19,002 nucleotides of DNA from NCBI GenBank assembly GCA_018663565.1, contig JABJQE010000287.1:1-19002 (forward strand), in the 5' to 3' direction. Positions 7,814-14,477 of this stretch are shown here, one piece after another; the first letter of the stretch is position 1; every line of letters begins with the position of its first letter. Made by a program: the position numbers and the translations under genes. The notes below the pieces were generated by a model. It was not told where the DNA came from, ran no database searches, and saw only the letters and a program-made list of their open reading frames with translations. Origin of the DNA: Phycisphaerae bacterium. Its GTDB lineage: Bacteria; Planctomycetota; Phycisphaerae; Phycisphaerales; SM1A02.

Positions 7814-8905
7814 TCACGAACCGATGAACCGATCGTACAGCGTGCGTGCTTGAATCGGATCTCCAACGCCGATGAGTGCGCGGCCGTCCGGAAAGATCGT
7901 AATACGGACCGCGTCGTGGTTGAGATCCACACGGAGGGCATATTCATCGCAGTGGACCGTGCCATGCTCAGCGAGTCGAGTCGCCATGGACTCGAGGTCA
8001 ATGCAGCTCGGTGGCCCGGGAAGGATCTGAACAGTGTCTCGCCCGCAGATCGCCTCGGTTCGTCGTTCGCGATCGCCGTCTAGCCACTCAAAGACCCGGT
8101 CGTGGCAGCATGGGCACATGTTGTGGGGCGTCCCGGTTTGCATCCGCCGATCCTCCCCCGTCCACGGATCAATCGAGTGCATTGAGCGATCAATCCCGTC
8201 AATTCGGCCAATGAGAAGCGAGAGCGCAATGGCCGCCTGCTGCGCGGTAACCGCGGCGATGGTGGGACCGAGGACGCCAGAGGTGTCACAGGTGGGGGTC
8301 GATCCGGCTGGGGCAGGCTCAGGGAAGATGCACCGAAGGCAGGGCGTCGCTTGACTGCTCGTCCAGGTGATTGAGCGGCCCTGCTGAATTGAGCGTGGCA
8401 GGATTGGCATCACCAACCCGCCGGTGCCAACTGCGCCAGCGTAGATGTACGGAAGGCCATATTTGACGGCGAGATCATTGAGCAGATAGCGGGCGTCGAA
8501 GTTATCAAGGCCATCGATGAGCAAGCTCATGCCCGCAGCGATGTCTTCAGCATTGCTGGCACGAAAGTCATCGATGACTGGTTCGATGTCAATCGTTGGA
8601 TTGACCGCTCGAAGTCGCTCGGCCGCAGCCAATGCCTTAGGGCGTGATGCGTCGGCGTCAGCTTGGCAATACAAGACCTGACGCTGCAGATTGGTCTGCT
8701 CGACAATATCGCGGTCGACGATGCGAATCGTTCCCACGCCTGCGCGGGCAAGAAGGTCTGCAACGCCGCATCCAAGCGCACCACAACCCACAACCAGCAC
8801 GGTGGCGTCTTCGAGTTGCTCTTGACGCTCAGGACCAAAGTCGGGCAGCAACATCTGTCGGTGATACCGACCGATGGATGCTGCACTGTCCGACTCAAGG
8901 TTCAC
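7814..8905 (-). CDS. ThiF/MoeB/HesA-family (E1-like) adenylyltransferase
   Basis: The product is about 363 residues. Such enzymes adenylate the C-terminal Gly-Gly of a small sulfur carrier (ThiS, MoaD) to let it accept sulfur. Visible motifs are the entry HRQMLLPDFG, nucleotide loop GCGALG (40-45), VDRDIVEQTNLQRQ (63-76), catalytic-type Asp in LLIDGLDN (131-134), a zinc site formed by CLRC (189-192) and C264/C267, and Cys206 in CDTSGVLGP, where ThiF/MoeB proteins carry a reactive cysteine. Residues about 290-363 form an extra C-terminal domain ending in TIFPDGRALI and LYDRF, known from some long MoeB-like proteins, possibly ubiquitin-fold like. The GTG at 8905 is chosen because it overlaps the rpsG stop by four bases (GTGA) and gives a family-like N-terminus; an ATG at 8971 would lie inside rpsG. 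No ThiS or MoaD gene is in the window, so ThiF, MoeB or another role remain open. Confidence 0.88.
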   Translation of the reverse strand: MNLESDSAASIGRYHRQMLLPDFGPERQEQLEDATVLVVGCGALGCGVADLLARAGVGTIRIVDRDIVEQTNLQRQVLYCQADADASRPKALAAAERLRAVNPTIDIEPVIDDFRASNAEDIAAGMSLLIDGLDNFDARYLLNDLAVKYGLPYIYAGAVGTGGLVMPILPRSIQQGRSITWTSSQATPCLRCIFPEPAPAGSTPTCDTSGVLGPTIAAVTAQQAAIALSLLIGRIDGIDRSMHSIDPWTGEDRRMQTGTPHNMCPCCHDRVFEWLDGDRERRTEAICGRDTVQILPGPPSCIDLESMATRLAEHGTVHCDEYALRVDLNHDAVRITIFPDGRALIGVGDPIQARTLYDRFIGS

Positions 8906-9396
8906 CACGCGAAGTGAGAGAACGCCTTGTTGGCTTCGGCCATGCGATGCGTTTGCTCGCGGACGGTGCAAGCCTTGCCGTCACCATTGGCAGCATCAAA
9001 GAGTTCCTTGGCGAGGCAGGCGGCCATTGGCTTTCCCTTTTCGCTTCGGACAGCCGTAATGATCCAACGGAACGCCAAGCTCTGGCGTCGTTTTTGGGTC
9101 ACTGGCATTGGAACCTGATAGTTGGCACCGCCGACTCGCTTGGAGCGGACTTCGACGTTTGGCTTGACGTTGTCAATGGCCAAACGGAATGCGTCGATGG
9201 CAGTCTCGGGCATGCCCTCTCGCTTGCCCTTGTCGAGGTTGGCCTGAATGCGATCGAGCGCGTCATAGACCACGCGTTGCGCGACGGCTTTCTTGCCATC
9301 GAGCATGACGCAGTTGATGAACTTTGCAAGGACCCTGTCGCCATAGCGAGGATCGGGTTGCAGTTGCTTTTCGGATGCTGTAATTCGACCGGCCAT
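8902..9396 (-). CDS. rpsG: 30S ribosomal protein S7
   Basis: A 164-residue primary 16S rRNA-binding protein that nucleates assembly of the 30S head. Recognised by QPDPRYGDRVLAKFINCVM, DGKKAVAQRVVYDALD, the beta-hairpin NVKPNVEVRSKRVGGANYQVP, and the C-terminal HRMAEANKAFSHFAW. The ATG at 9396 is supported by a near-perfect AAGGAGG six bases upstream (9403-9409); an ATG at 9420 adds eight residues not found in S7. It follows rpsL by 126 bases, as in the str operon, but the next gene is a ThiF-like adenylyltransferase rather than fusA, with a four-base overlap. Confidence 0.97.
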   Translation of the reverse strand: MAGRITASEKQLQPDPRYGDRVLAKFINCVMLDGKKAVAQRVVYDALDRIQANLDKGKREGMPETAIDAFRLAIDNVKPNVEVRSKRVGGANYQVPMPVTQKRRQSLAFRWIITAVRSEKGKPMAACLAKELFDAANGDGKACTVREQTHRMAEANKAFSHFAW

Positions 9397-9402
9397 GAGA
9401 GG

Positions 9403-9409
9403 CCTCCTT
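9403..9409 (-). promoter_or_regulatory. Shine-Dalgarno AAGGAGG of rpsG
   Basis: The minus strand reads AAGGAGG six bases before the ATG at 9396, close to the ideal anti-SD complement. It fixes the rpsG start and implies strong translation, which could feed the coupled ThiF-like gene. Confidence 0.85.
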
Positions 9410-9440
9410 CTTTGGCTCAACTGCCCGCGAGGCGGGCTTT

Positions 9441-9474
9441 GTGTTCACCGATTGAGCGTCGTGTTCAACCGATT
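9441..9474. repeat. Tandem imperfect 13/14-bp direct repeat
   Basis: GTGTTCACCGATT (9441-9453) recurs as GTGTTCAACCGATT (9461-9474), differing by one inserted base, with start-to-start spacing of 20 bases, roughly two helical turns. It lies in the rpsL-rpsG spacer. It could be a protein-binding site or part of an RNA fold, or a chance duplication. Confidence 0.6.
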
Positions 9475-9522
9475 ACTTGCCTGCGTTGCCACATGGCGAA
9501 CGCTGTGTATGTCAGATGTGCG

Positions 9523-9897
9523 CTACTTCTTTGTGCGCTTTGTTCCGTATTTGGAGCGTCCCTTGTTTCGGCCGTCAACACCGAGGGTGTCGTGGCTGCC
9601 GCGGACCACGTGGTATCGCACGCCTGGAAGGTCTCGCACACGACCGCCGCGAACGAGCACGATGGAGTGCTCCTGGAGGTTGTGGCCTTCGCCGCCGATG
9701 TAGGCGGAAACTTCCTTGCCGTTGGACAAGCGAACACGAGCAACCTTACGAAGTGCCGAGTTTGGCTTCTTTGGCGTTACCGTTCGTACCTGAAGGCACA
9801 CCCCACGTTTTTGCGGGCAGGCGTTGAGATCACGTACGTTCGACTTGGCCTTTGGGCTGCGTCGGGGGTTGCGGACAAGCTGATTGATCGTGGGCAT
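9523..9897 (-). CDS. rpsL: 30S ribosomal protein S12
   Basis: A 124-residue decoding-centre protein of the small subunit, of normal length. Signature segments are PTINQLVRNPRR at the start, CPQKRGVC, TPKKPNSALRKVARVRL, IGGEGHNLQEHSIVLVRGGRVRDLPGVRYHVVRG and the C-terminal SKYGTKRTKK. The PKKPNSALRK loop carries the usual lysine whose replacement gives streptomycin resistance, so a drug-sensitive form is expected. The ATG at 9897 gives the standard MPTINQ start, preceded by GGAG five bases upstream; an in-frame ATG at 9999 would add 34 unrelated residues. It is first in a minus-strand unit with rpsG, the ThiF-like gene and the nitroreductase. Confidence 0.97.
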   Translation of the reverse strand: MPTINQLVRNPRRSPKAKSNVRDLNACPQKRGVCLQVRTVTPKKPNSALRKVARVRLSNGKEVSAYIGGEGHNLQEHSIVLVRGGRVRDLPGVRYHVVRGSHDTLGVDGRNKGRSKYGTKRTKK

Positions 9898-10123
9898 TGG
9901 GACTCCATATCCGCCGCTGAGGCGAGCCGAGCAGTGTATCAAGACCGAGTCCGAAAATGGCGGCAGTACAGGCAATTCGCTCGTCGCGAACCCGAGCATT
10001 GCAAGTTGGGCCCGTCATTGAAGTGATTGAGGGCCGTTGCGGATTTGATTGGCCTAACTTCGGAAATCCGCCGGAGTTGCGTGTCATATCGGACCTTGGA
10101 AGGCCACGATGAGTCGTTGGCTC

Positions 10124-10132
10124 TGTGGATAA
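10124..10132 (-). promoter_or_regulatory. Consensus DnaA box
   Basis: The minus strand reads TTATCCACA, the exact consensus DnaA box. A weaker look-alike with two mismatches (TGTGGACAC on the plus strand) begins at 10184. A single 9-mer in 19 kb can arise by chance, and there is no box cluster or AT-rich unwinding element, so this is not an origin. DnaA control of rnhA or rpsL is possible but speculative. Confidence 0.4.
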
Positions 10133-10243
10133 CTCGTGGACGGTACTTGCTCATCACCTCAAAACGCGGCGTGAGGGGCTCAATGTGGACACTTTGGCGG
10201 AGCACACCAAGTGGCGCGATTCTGAATAGACTGCCGATCTCTC

Positions 10244-10248
10244 AGGAG
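10244..10248 (+). promoter_or_regulatory. Shine-Dalgarno AGGAG that sets the rnhA start
   Basis: AGGAG lies nine bases before the GTG at 10258 and only three before the GTG at 10252. The spacing favours 10258 as the initiation codon. Confidence 0.6.
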
Positions 10249-10257
10249 CCCGTGGCA

Positions 10258-10719
10258 GTGATCAAATCGAGTCTTCACGTCGAGTTGCATACAGATGGAG
10301 CTTGCCTGGGTAATCCCGGGCCAGGGGGCTGGGCCTGCGTGATTCGACCCCTCTCTGACGATGGTGAAGAGGTCGTTTTGGCCGGTGGTGAGCCCCAAAC
10401 AACCAATAACCGCATGGAATTGACCGCCGTATTGGAGGGTCTGAGGACGGTTCCTGACGGAGCACAGGTCGATGTCTGGGCCGACAGCAAGTATGTCTTG
10501 CAAGGCCTCGCCGAGTGGATGGACAATTGGAAACGCCGGGGTTGGAAGACGAGCGGCCGGAAGCCCGTGAAGAATGAGGACCTTTGGCGTCCTCTTGATG
10601 TGGAACGGACTCGCTTGAAACTGACGTACAACTGGGTGCAGGGGCACACTGGTCACCCCGACAACGAGCGGTGTGACCTGTTGGCGAAACAGCAAGCTGA
10701 AATGTTTGAGCAGGAGTAG
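10258..10719 (+). CDS. rnhA: Ribonuclease HI
   Basis: About 153 residues, the usual length, cleaving the RNA strand of RNA-DNA hybrids (primers, R-loops) in the cytoplasm. The metal-binding residues are Asp13 (TDGACLGNPGPGGW), Glu54 (NNRMEL), Asp76 (VWADSKYV) and Asp140, with the catalytic His130 in VQGHTGHPDNERCD. The basic handle region WMDNWKRRGWKTSGRKPVKN, used for hybrid binding in E. coli-type enzymes, is present. Start at GTG 10258 because of the AGGAG nine bases upstream; GTG 10252 adds two residues. A longer open frame from ATG 10027 adds 77 residues without RNase H similarity. The purL GTG is four bases past its stop, and the purL Shine-Dalgarno lies within the last rnhA codons, so the two are probably cotranscribed. 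Confidence 0.95.
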   Translation: MIKSSLHVELHTDGACLGNPGPGGWACVIRPLSDDGEEVVLAGGEPQTTNNRMELTAVLEGLRTVPDGAQVDVWADSKYVLQGLAEWMDNWKRRGWKTSGRKPVKNEDLWRPLDVERTRLKLTYNWVQGHTGHPDNERCDLLAKQQAEMFEQE

Positions 10720-10723
10720 TGAC

Positions 10724-13633
10724 GTGACAGTGCATCGTATCGAAGTGCGACCACGCGAAGAAGCTGGTGATCCAAGAGGCATCGCTGCGCTGGCTACGAT
10801 CAAGTCATCCGGTCACATCATGTGTCCAACCTCGGTGCATACATCGAGCGTCTATTTGATTGAAGGCGATTTAACGGACGAAACCGTTCAACAGATCGCG
10901 TCTTCATTGCTCGCACATCCCGTGACCGATGAACTCATCATTGGCGCCGCGCCGTCAATTGCAGACACACTTGTTGAAGTGTTGCCATTGCCTGGCGTAA
11001 TGGACCCGGCCGCTGATGCCGTTGAAGCCGCCGTGTTTGCAATGGTGGGGCAAGCCGTTCGAGTTCGGACCGGATGCAGGTATGACATGAATGGCGTTGA
11101 TGAGTCAGATGCGATGACGCTTGCATCTGCATGTTTCGCAAACCCACTCATTCATGATGTGCACGTGGGGGCTCTTTCACCAGACGCGTTTGAGTCTGGC
11201 CATCAACACGATATGACGGTTCACGAGGTACCGATTCGTGATCTCGATGATGCTGCCCTAACCACGTTGAGCCGCGAAGCGCACTTGTTTTTGAGCCTCG
11301 ATGAAATGCAGGCTGTTCAGAATCATTTCTGTGACCGCGGATGTGAGCCACGTGATATTGAACTCGAAACGCTGGCGCAGACGTGGTCCGAGCACTGTGT
11401 GCACAAGACGCTCAAGGCCACCGTTGAATACAGCGGCGAATTGCCAGGGGGCCAACCGGTTCCTGGAAGCGACGAACTTTCCGATGGCCGTATTCGCATC
11501 AACAACTTGCTGAAGTCGACCGTTGCATCAGCCACGCACCAACTCATGGACGATGGCATGTCCGACTGGTGCCTTTCGGTCTTTGTTGATAACGCCGGCA
11601 TTGTGGCCTTCGACGATGATCATGCGGTGTGTTTCAAGGTCGAGACACACAACCACCCATCGGCGCTCGAGCCATATGGCGGCGCTGCAACTGGAATTGG
11701 CGGATGCATTCGTGACATCATTGGCACTGGGCTCGCCGCGAGGCCGATTGCCGCAACCGATGTATTCTGTGTCGCTCCACTTGATACCGAGCATGTCCCA
11801 AATGGGTGTTTGCCACCACGCCGCGTGCTGACACGCGTCGCGCAGGGTGTTCGTGATTATGGAAATCGCATGGGCATTCCGACGGTAGATGGCACTGTGT
11901 GGTTTGATCCGGGCCACATCGGTAACCCACTCGTCTTTTGTGGGTGCGTCGGTGTGATGCCACGGGATATGACGCACGGTGACCCCCAGGCCGGCGACCA
12001 CATCATCGCTTTGGGCGGCCGCACTGGTCGCGATGGAATTCATGGCGCCACCTTCTCATCGGCTGAACTGACTGATACGCACGCAGATGAGTTTTCTCAC
12101 GCAGTGCAAATCGGAAATCCAATTACCGAAAAGAAGATGCTCGATGCCATTCTCGCAGCGCGTGACCACCGGGATGGCTGCTTGTACTCGGCCATTACCG
12201 ATTGCGGCGCAGGTGGGTTCAGTAGCGCCGTTGGCGAGATGGGCGAGCAACTTGGCGCTGATGTGCACCTTGATCGAGCGCCGACCAAATATGACGGACT
12301 CACGCCAACTGAAATTTGGATTAGCGAAGCACAAGAGCGCATGGTGCTGTCTGTTCCAGCCGATCGAATTGAAACTCTCGCGGCCATTTGCGATGAGTAC
12401 GAGGTGGAGTGGTGTGATCTAGGAACCTTTGGCACACCGGACCGGGAACTCGTCCTGCACTACGGCGGCGACGAGATCGGCCGACTATCGATGGACTTCA
12501 TGCACAATGGTGTGCCGGATCGTGTGCGCATGGCGAGTTGGACTCCAATTGCTCCCAAGCCAGCTGGCAGCGTGGAGCCCGACATTGCTGCGACCTTGCA
12601 CGCCCTTCTTTCGCATCCCAACATCGCGTCGAAGCAGGACATCGTCAAGCAGTACGACCACGAAGTGCAAGGTCGGACAATGCTCAAGCCTTTTGTTGGT
12701 CCGGCCGGAACTGGTCCAGGTGATGCTGCTGTGATGACGCCAGTTCGGGGATCGCGGCGGGGGCTTGCGATTGGAACCGGCCTTGCGACCGGATGGTGCG
12801 CCGATCCATATCTCATGGTGCTTGCAGCTCATGACGAATGTATGCGCAACCTTGTGTGCGTTGGGGCTGATCCAACGCAGGTTGCTGTGCTTGATAACTA
12901 CTGCTGGCCCGGATGTGAGAACCCCGAACGCATGGGTGAACTTGTCAGAGCATCCATAGGGTGCTTGCATGCCGGCCTAGCGTTCCGTACGCCGTTCATT
13001 AGTGGCAAAGATTCGCTCAACAACCAATTCACGACTGATGCGGGGGAGACGATCCGAATACCACCCACCCTCTTGATTAGTGGATTTGGAATCGTTCCGG
13101 ATATTGGTGACTGTGTCACCATGGATGCCAAGAATCCGGGCAACCTGTTGGTGTTGGTCGGCGACACGACTGATGCCGTCGGTGGTAGCCATCTACTTCG
13201 GGTCGCGAGCAACTCAGTTGGTGATCGCTCACTTCCAGTGGTTGATCTTGAGGCCGCCCCGGCGAGAGCCAAAGCTGTTGCGGGTGCGATTGCGAACGGC
13301 CTAGTCCGCAGTGCTCATGACCCAAGCGAGGGCGGCGTGCTGTTGGCCGCGGCTGAAATGGCATTTGCTGGTGAAATTGGCCTTTCCCTTGATGTATCCG
13401 CCGTGCAGGGTGATCTTGCGTCGCTTGGAGTGGCCTGCTTTGCCGAAACCCCATCGCGGTACTTGCTGGAAGTCGATCCTGCGAATCTCACCGAACTAGC
13501 CACAGTGCTTGGGGAAACGCCGCATTGTGTGATTGGCGAGTTTGTGCCCGAGCAGATATTGACGATGGGCGACACGCTCGCTGTCTTACTTGATGATCTT
13601 CGAGCGAGCTGGCAGTCTGGATTGAATCTCTGA
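10724..13633 (+). CDS. purL: Phosphoribosylformylglycinamidine synthase, PurS-PurS-PurL fusion
   Basis: About 969 residues; with glutamine-derived ammonia from PurQ it converts FGAR to FGAM using ATP. The PurL part follows the standard order: LAQTWSEHC, FKVETHNHPSALEPYGGAATG, a second-half ISGKDSLNNQF, and HDPSEGGVLLAAAEM, that is, two AIR-synthase-like halves. It lacks the glutaminase of the 1300-residue form. Unlike the ~740-residue bacterial PurL, it begins with two PurS-like repeats: residues about 4-75 (IEVRP, GDPRG, LLAHPVTDELIIGA) and about 83-150 (VEVLP, GVMDP, CFANPLIHDVHVGA). The GTG at 10724 has AGGAG (10712-10716) seven bases upstream, inside the end of rnhA; an ATG at 10673 lies within rnhA. 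The stop overlaps the purQ ATG by one base. Confidence 0.95.
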   Translation: MTVHRIEVRPREEAGDPRGIAALATIKSSGHIMCPTSVHTSSVYLIEGDLTDETVQQIASSLLAHPVTDELIIGAAPSIADTLVEVLPLPGVMDPAADAVEAAVFAMVGQAVRVRTGCRYDMNGVDESDAMTLASACFANPLIHDVHVGALSPDAFESGHQHDMTVHEVPIRDLDDAALTTLSREAHLFLSLDEMQAVQNHFCDRGCEPRDIELETLAQTWSEHCVHKTLKATVEYSGELPGGQPVPGSDELSDGRIRINNLLKSTVASATHQLMDDGMSDWCLSVFVDNAGIVAFDDDHAVCFKVETHNHPSALEPYGGAATGIGGCIRDIIGTGLAARPIAATDVFCVAPLDTEHVPNGCLPPRRVLTRVAQGVRDYGNRMGIPTVDGTVWFDPGHIGNPLVFCGCVGVMPRDMTHGDPQAGDHIIALGGRTGRDGIHGATFSSAELTDTHADEFSHAVQIGNPITEKKMLDAILAARDHRDGCLYSAITDCGAGGFSSAVGEMGEQLGADVHLDRAPTKYDGLTPTEIWISEAQERMVLSVPADRIETLAAICDEYEVEWCDLGTFGTPDRELVLHYGGDEIGRLSMDFMHNGVPDRVRMASWTPIAPKPAGSVEPDIAATLHALLSHPNIASKQDIVKQYDHEVQGRTMLKPFVGPAGTGPGDAAVMTPVRGSRRGLAIGTGLATGWCADPYLMVLAAHDECMRNLVCVGADPTQVAVLDNYCWPGCENPERMGELVRASIGCLHAGLAFRTPFISGKDSLNNQFTTDAGETIRIPPTLLISGFGIVPDIGDCVTMDAKNPGNLLVLVGDTTDAVGGSHLLRVASNSVGDRSLPVVDLEAAPARAKAVAGAIANGLVRSAHDPSEGGVLLAAAEMAFAGEIGLSLDVSAVQGDLASLGVACFAETPSRYLLEVDPANLTELATVLGETPHCVIGEFVPEQILTMGDTLAVLLDDLRASWQSGLNL

Positions 13634-14469
13634 TGAGCCTCGCGACGTCAACACGAATGCCATACGCTGCCAACATGCCGAGCCGACCCAAAGCACTGGT
13701 GCTGACCGCCGCGGGGATCAATTGTGACCTCGAACTTGCCGAGGCCTTTGAACTTGCCGGCGCCGAGGCCATCACGGTGCATATCACTCGGTTGGCGCGT
13801 GAACCCGACATGGTGGATGACTTCGACTTAGTCGGGTTGCCCGGTGGTTTCTCATATGGAGATGCCATCGCGGCGGGTCGCATTCTTTCCACCATGCTTA
13901 ACGGGCAGATTCTTCAACATCTTCGCGCCGCGATCGATCGTGGTGTCCCAATGATTGCGCCATGCAATGGATTTCAGATCGCAGTGCAGGCCGGGCTCTT
14001 GCCTGGGCCGTGGGGCGATACGCCAGCCAAAACCGAGGCGGCGCTTCTTGAGAATTGCGGTGGTCGATTCGTTGATCGTTGGGTCCGAGTCGAGTATCCA
14101 CAGTCACGATGCGTTTGGACACAAGGATTGCACACCTCCGATTTGGCCGACGTACTTCCAATTGCTCACGGTGAAGGTCGCTTTCATGCATCCGACAAGA
14201 CTATGCAGCAACTCGAGACCGAAGGGCGAATTGCGGTTCGGTACGCAGCGGATGATGACCCCAATGGTTCGCTCGGCCTCGTGGCCGGTATCTGTGATCA
14301 CACGGGACTGGTGTTGGGGTTGATGCCTCACCCCGAGAGATATGTGCATTGGATGCAGCATCCGAGTTGGACACGGCTCGGTGAGATGTCTGGCGAAACG
14401 CCGGGACTTCAGATGTTCAAGTCTGCGGTCACTCACGTACAATCTGCTCGCGTTGCCGCTTCGACGTAG
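13633..14469 (+). CDS. purQ: Phosphoribosylformylglycinamidine synthase glutaminase subunit
   Basis: A 278-residue class I glutamine amidotransferase that supplies ammonia to PurL. The triad is Cys111 (APCNGFQ), His233 and Glu235 (MPHPER); GGFSYGD (71-77) and HGEGRF (179-184) are further PurQ hallmarks. The ATG at 13633 overlaps the purL stop (TGATG), which fits translational coupling and a stoichiometric complex. The first 18 or so residues are not typical of PurQ, and a start at 13675 (MPSRPKALVL) would give a standard N-terminus; neither has a clear Shine-Dalgarno. At 278 residues it is longer than the common ~225-residue bacterial form. Confidence 0.95.
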   Translation: MSLATSTRMPYAANMPSRPKALVLTAAGINCDLELAEAFELAGAEAITVHITRLAREPDMVDDFDLVGLPGGFSYGDAIAAGRILSTMLNGQILQHLRAAIDRGVPMIAPCNGFQIAVQAGLLPGPWGDTPAKTEAALLENCGGRFVDRWVRVEYPQSRCVWTQGLHTSDLADVLPIAHGEGRFHASDKTMQQLETEGRIAVRYAADDDPNGSLGLVAGICDHTGLVLGLMPHPERYVHWMQHPSWTRLGEMSGETPGLQMFKSAVTHVQSARVAAST

Positions 14470-14473
14470 GAGG
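14468..14473 (+). promoter_or_regulatory. Shine-Dalgarno AGGAGG overlapping the purQ stop
   Basis: AGGAGG begins within the purQ TAG and ends four bases before the ATG at 14478, fixing the start of the zinc-ribbon membrane protein and tying it to the pur transcript. Confidence 0.7.
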
Positions 14474-14477
14474 CGCG

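Larger units (their letters stand above)
9397..9522 (-). promoter_or_regulatory. rpsL-rpsG intercistronic leader with hairpin and repeat
   Basis: The 126-base spacer between rpsL and rpsG holds a perfect 6-bp GCCCGC/GCGGGC hairpin with a 3-base loop (9423-9437) just upstream of the rpsG ribosome binding site, and an imperfect direct repeat (9441-9474). In E. coli the S12-S7 spacer is the operator at which S7 represses its own translation. A similar role here is inferred from position only; I did not match the known E. coli structure. Confidence 0.35.
9898..10257. other. Divergent intergenic region between rpsL and rnhA
   Basis: This 360-base stretch separates the two halves of the window and should hold the promoters for the S12/S7 unit (minus) and rnhA (plus). 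Open frames extend into it from both sides, but they lack family similarity and I treat them as noncoding. I see no convincing -35/-10 pair on either strand. The one clear site is a consensus DnaA box (10124-10132). Confidence 0.6.

Noticed and set aside
9898..9999. 34-residue extension of rpsL
   Set aside because: S12 starts at MPTINQ in the family; the added residues have no similarity.
8644..10026. 460-codon open frame on the plus strand
   Set aside because: It runs antisense through the ThiF-like gene, rpsG and rpsL, which have clear families; its translation shows no family motif.
10124..10132. Replication origin at the DnaA box
   Set aside because: One perfect box and one weak one, no cluster, no AT-rich unwinding element, no dnaA or dnaN neighbour.
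10027..10257. N-terminal 77-residue extension of rnhA from ATG 10027
   Set aside because: No RNase H similarity, no ribosome binding site, and the GTG at 10258 with AGGAG gives the standard length.
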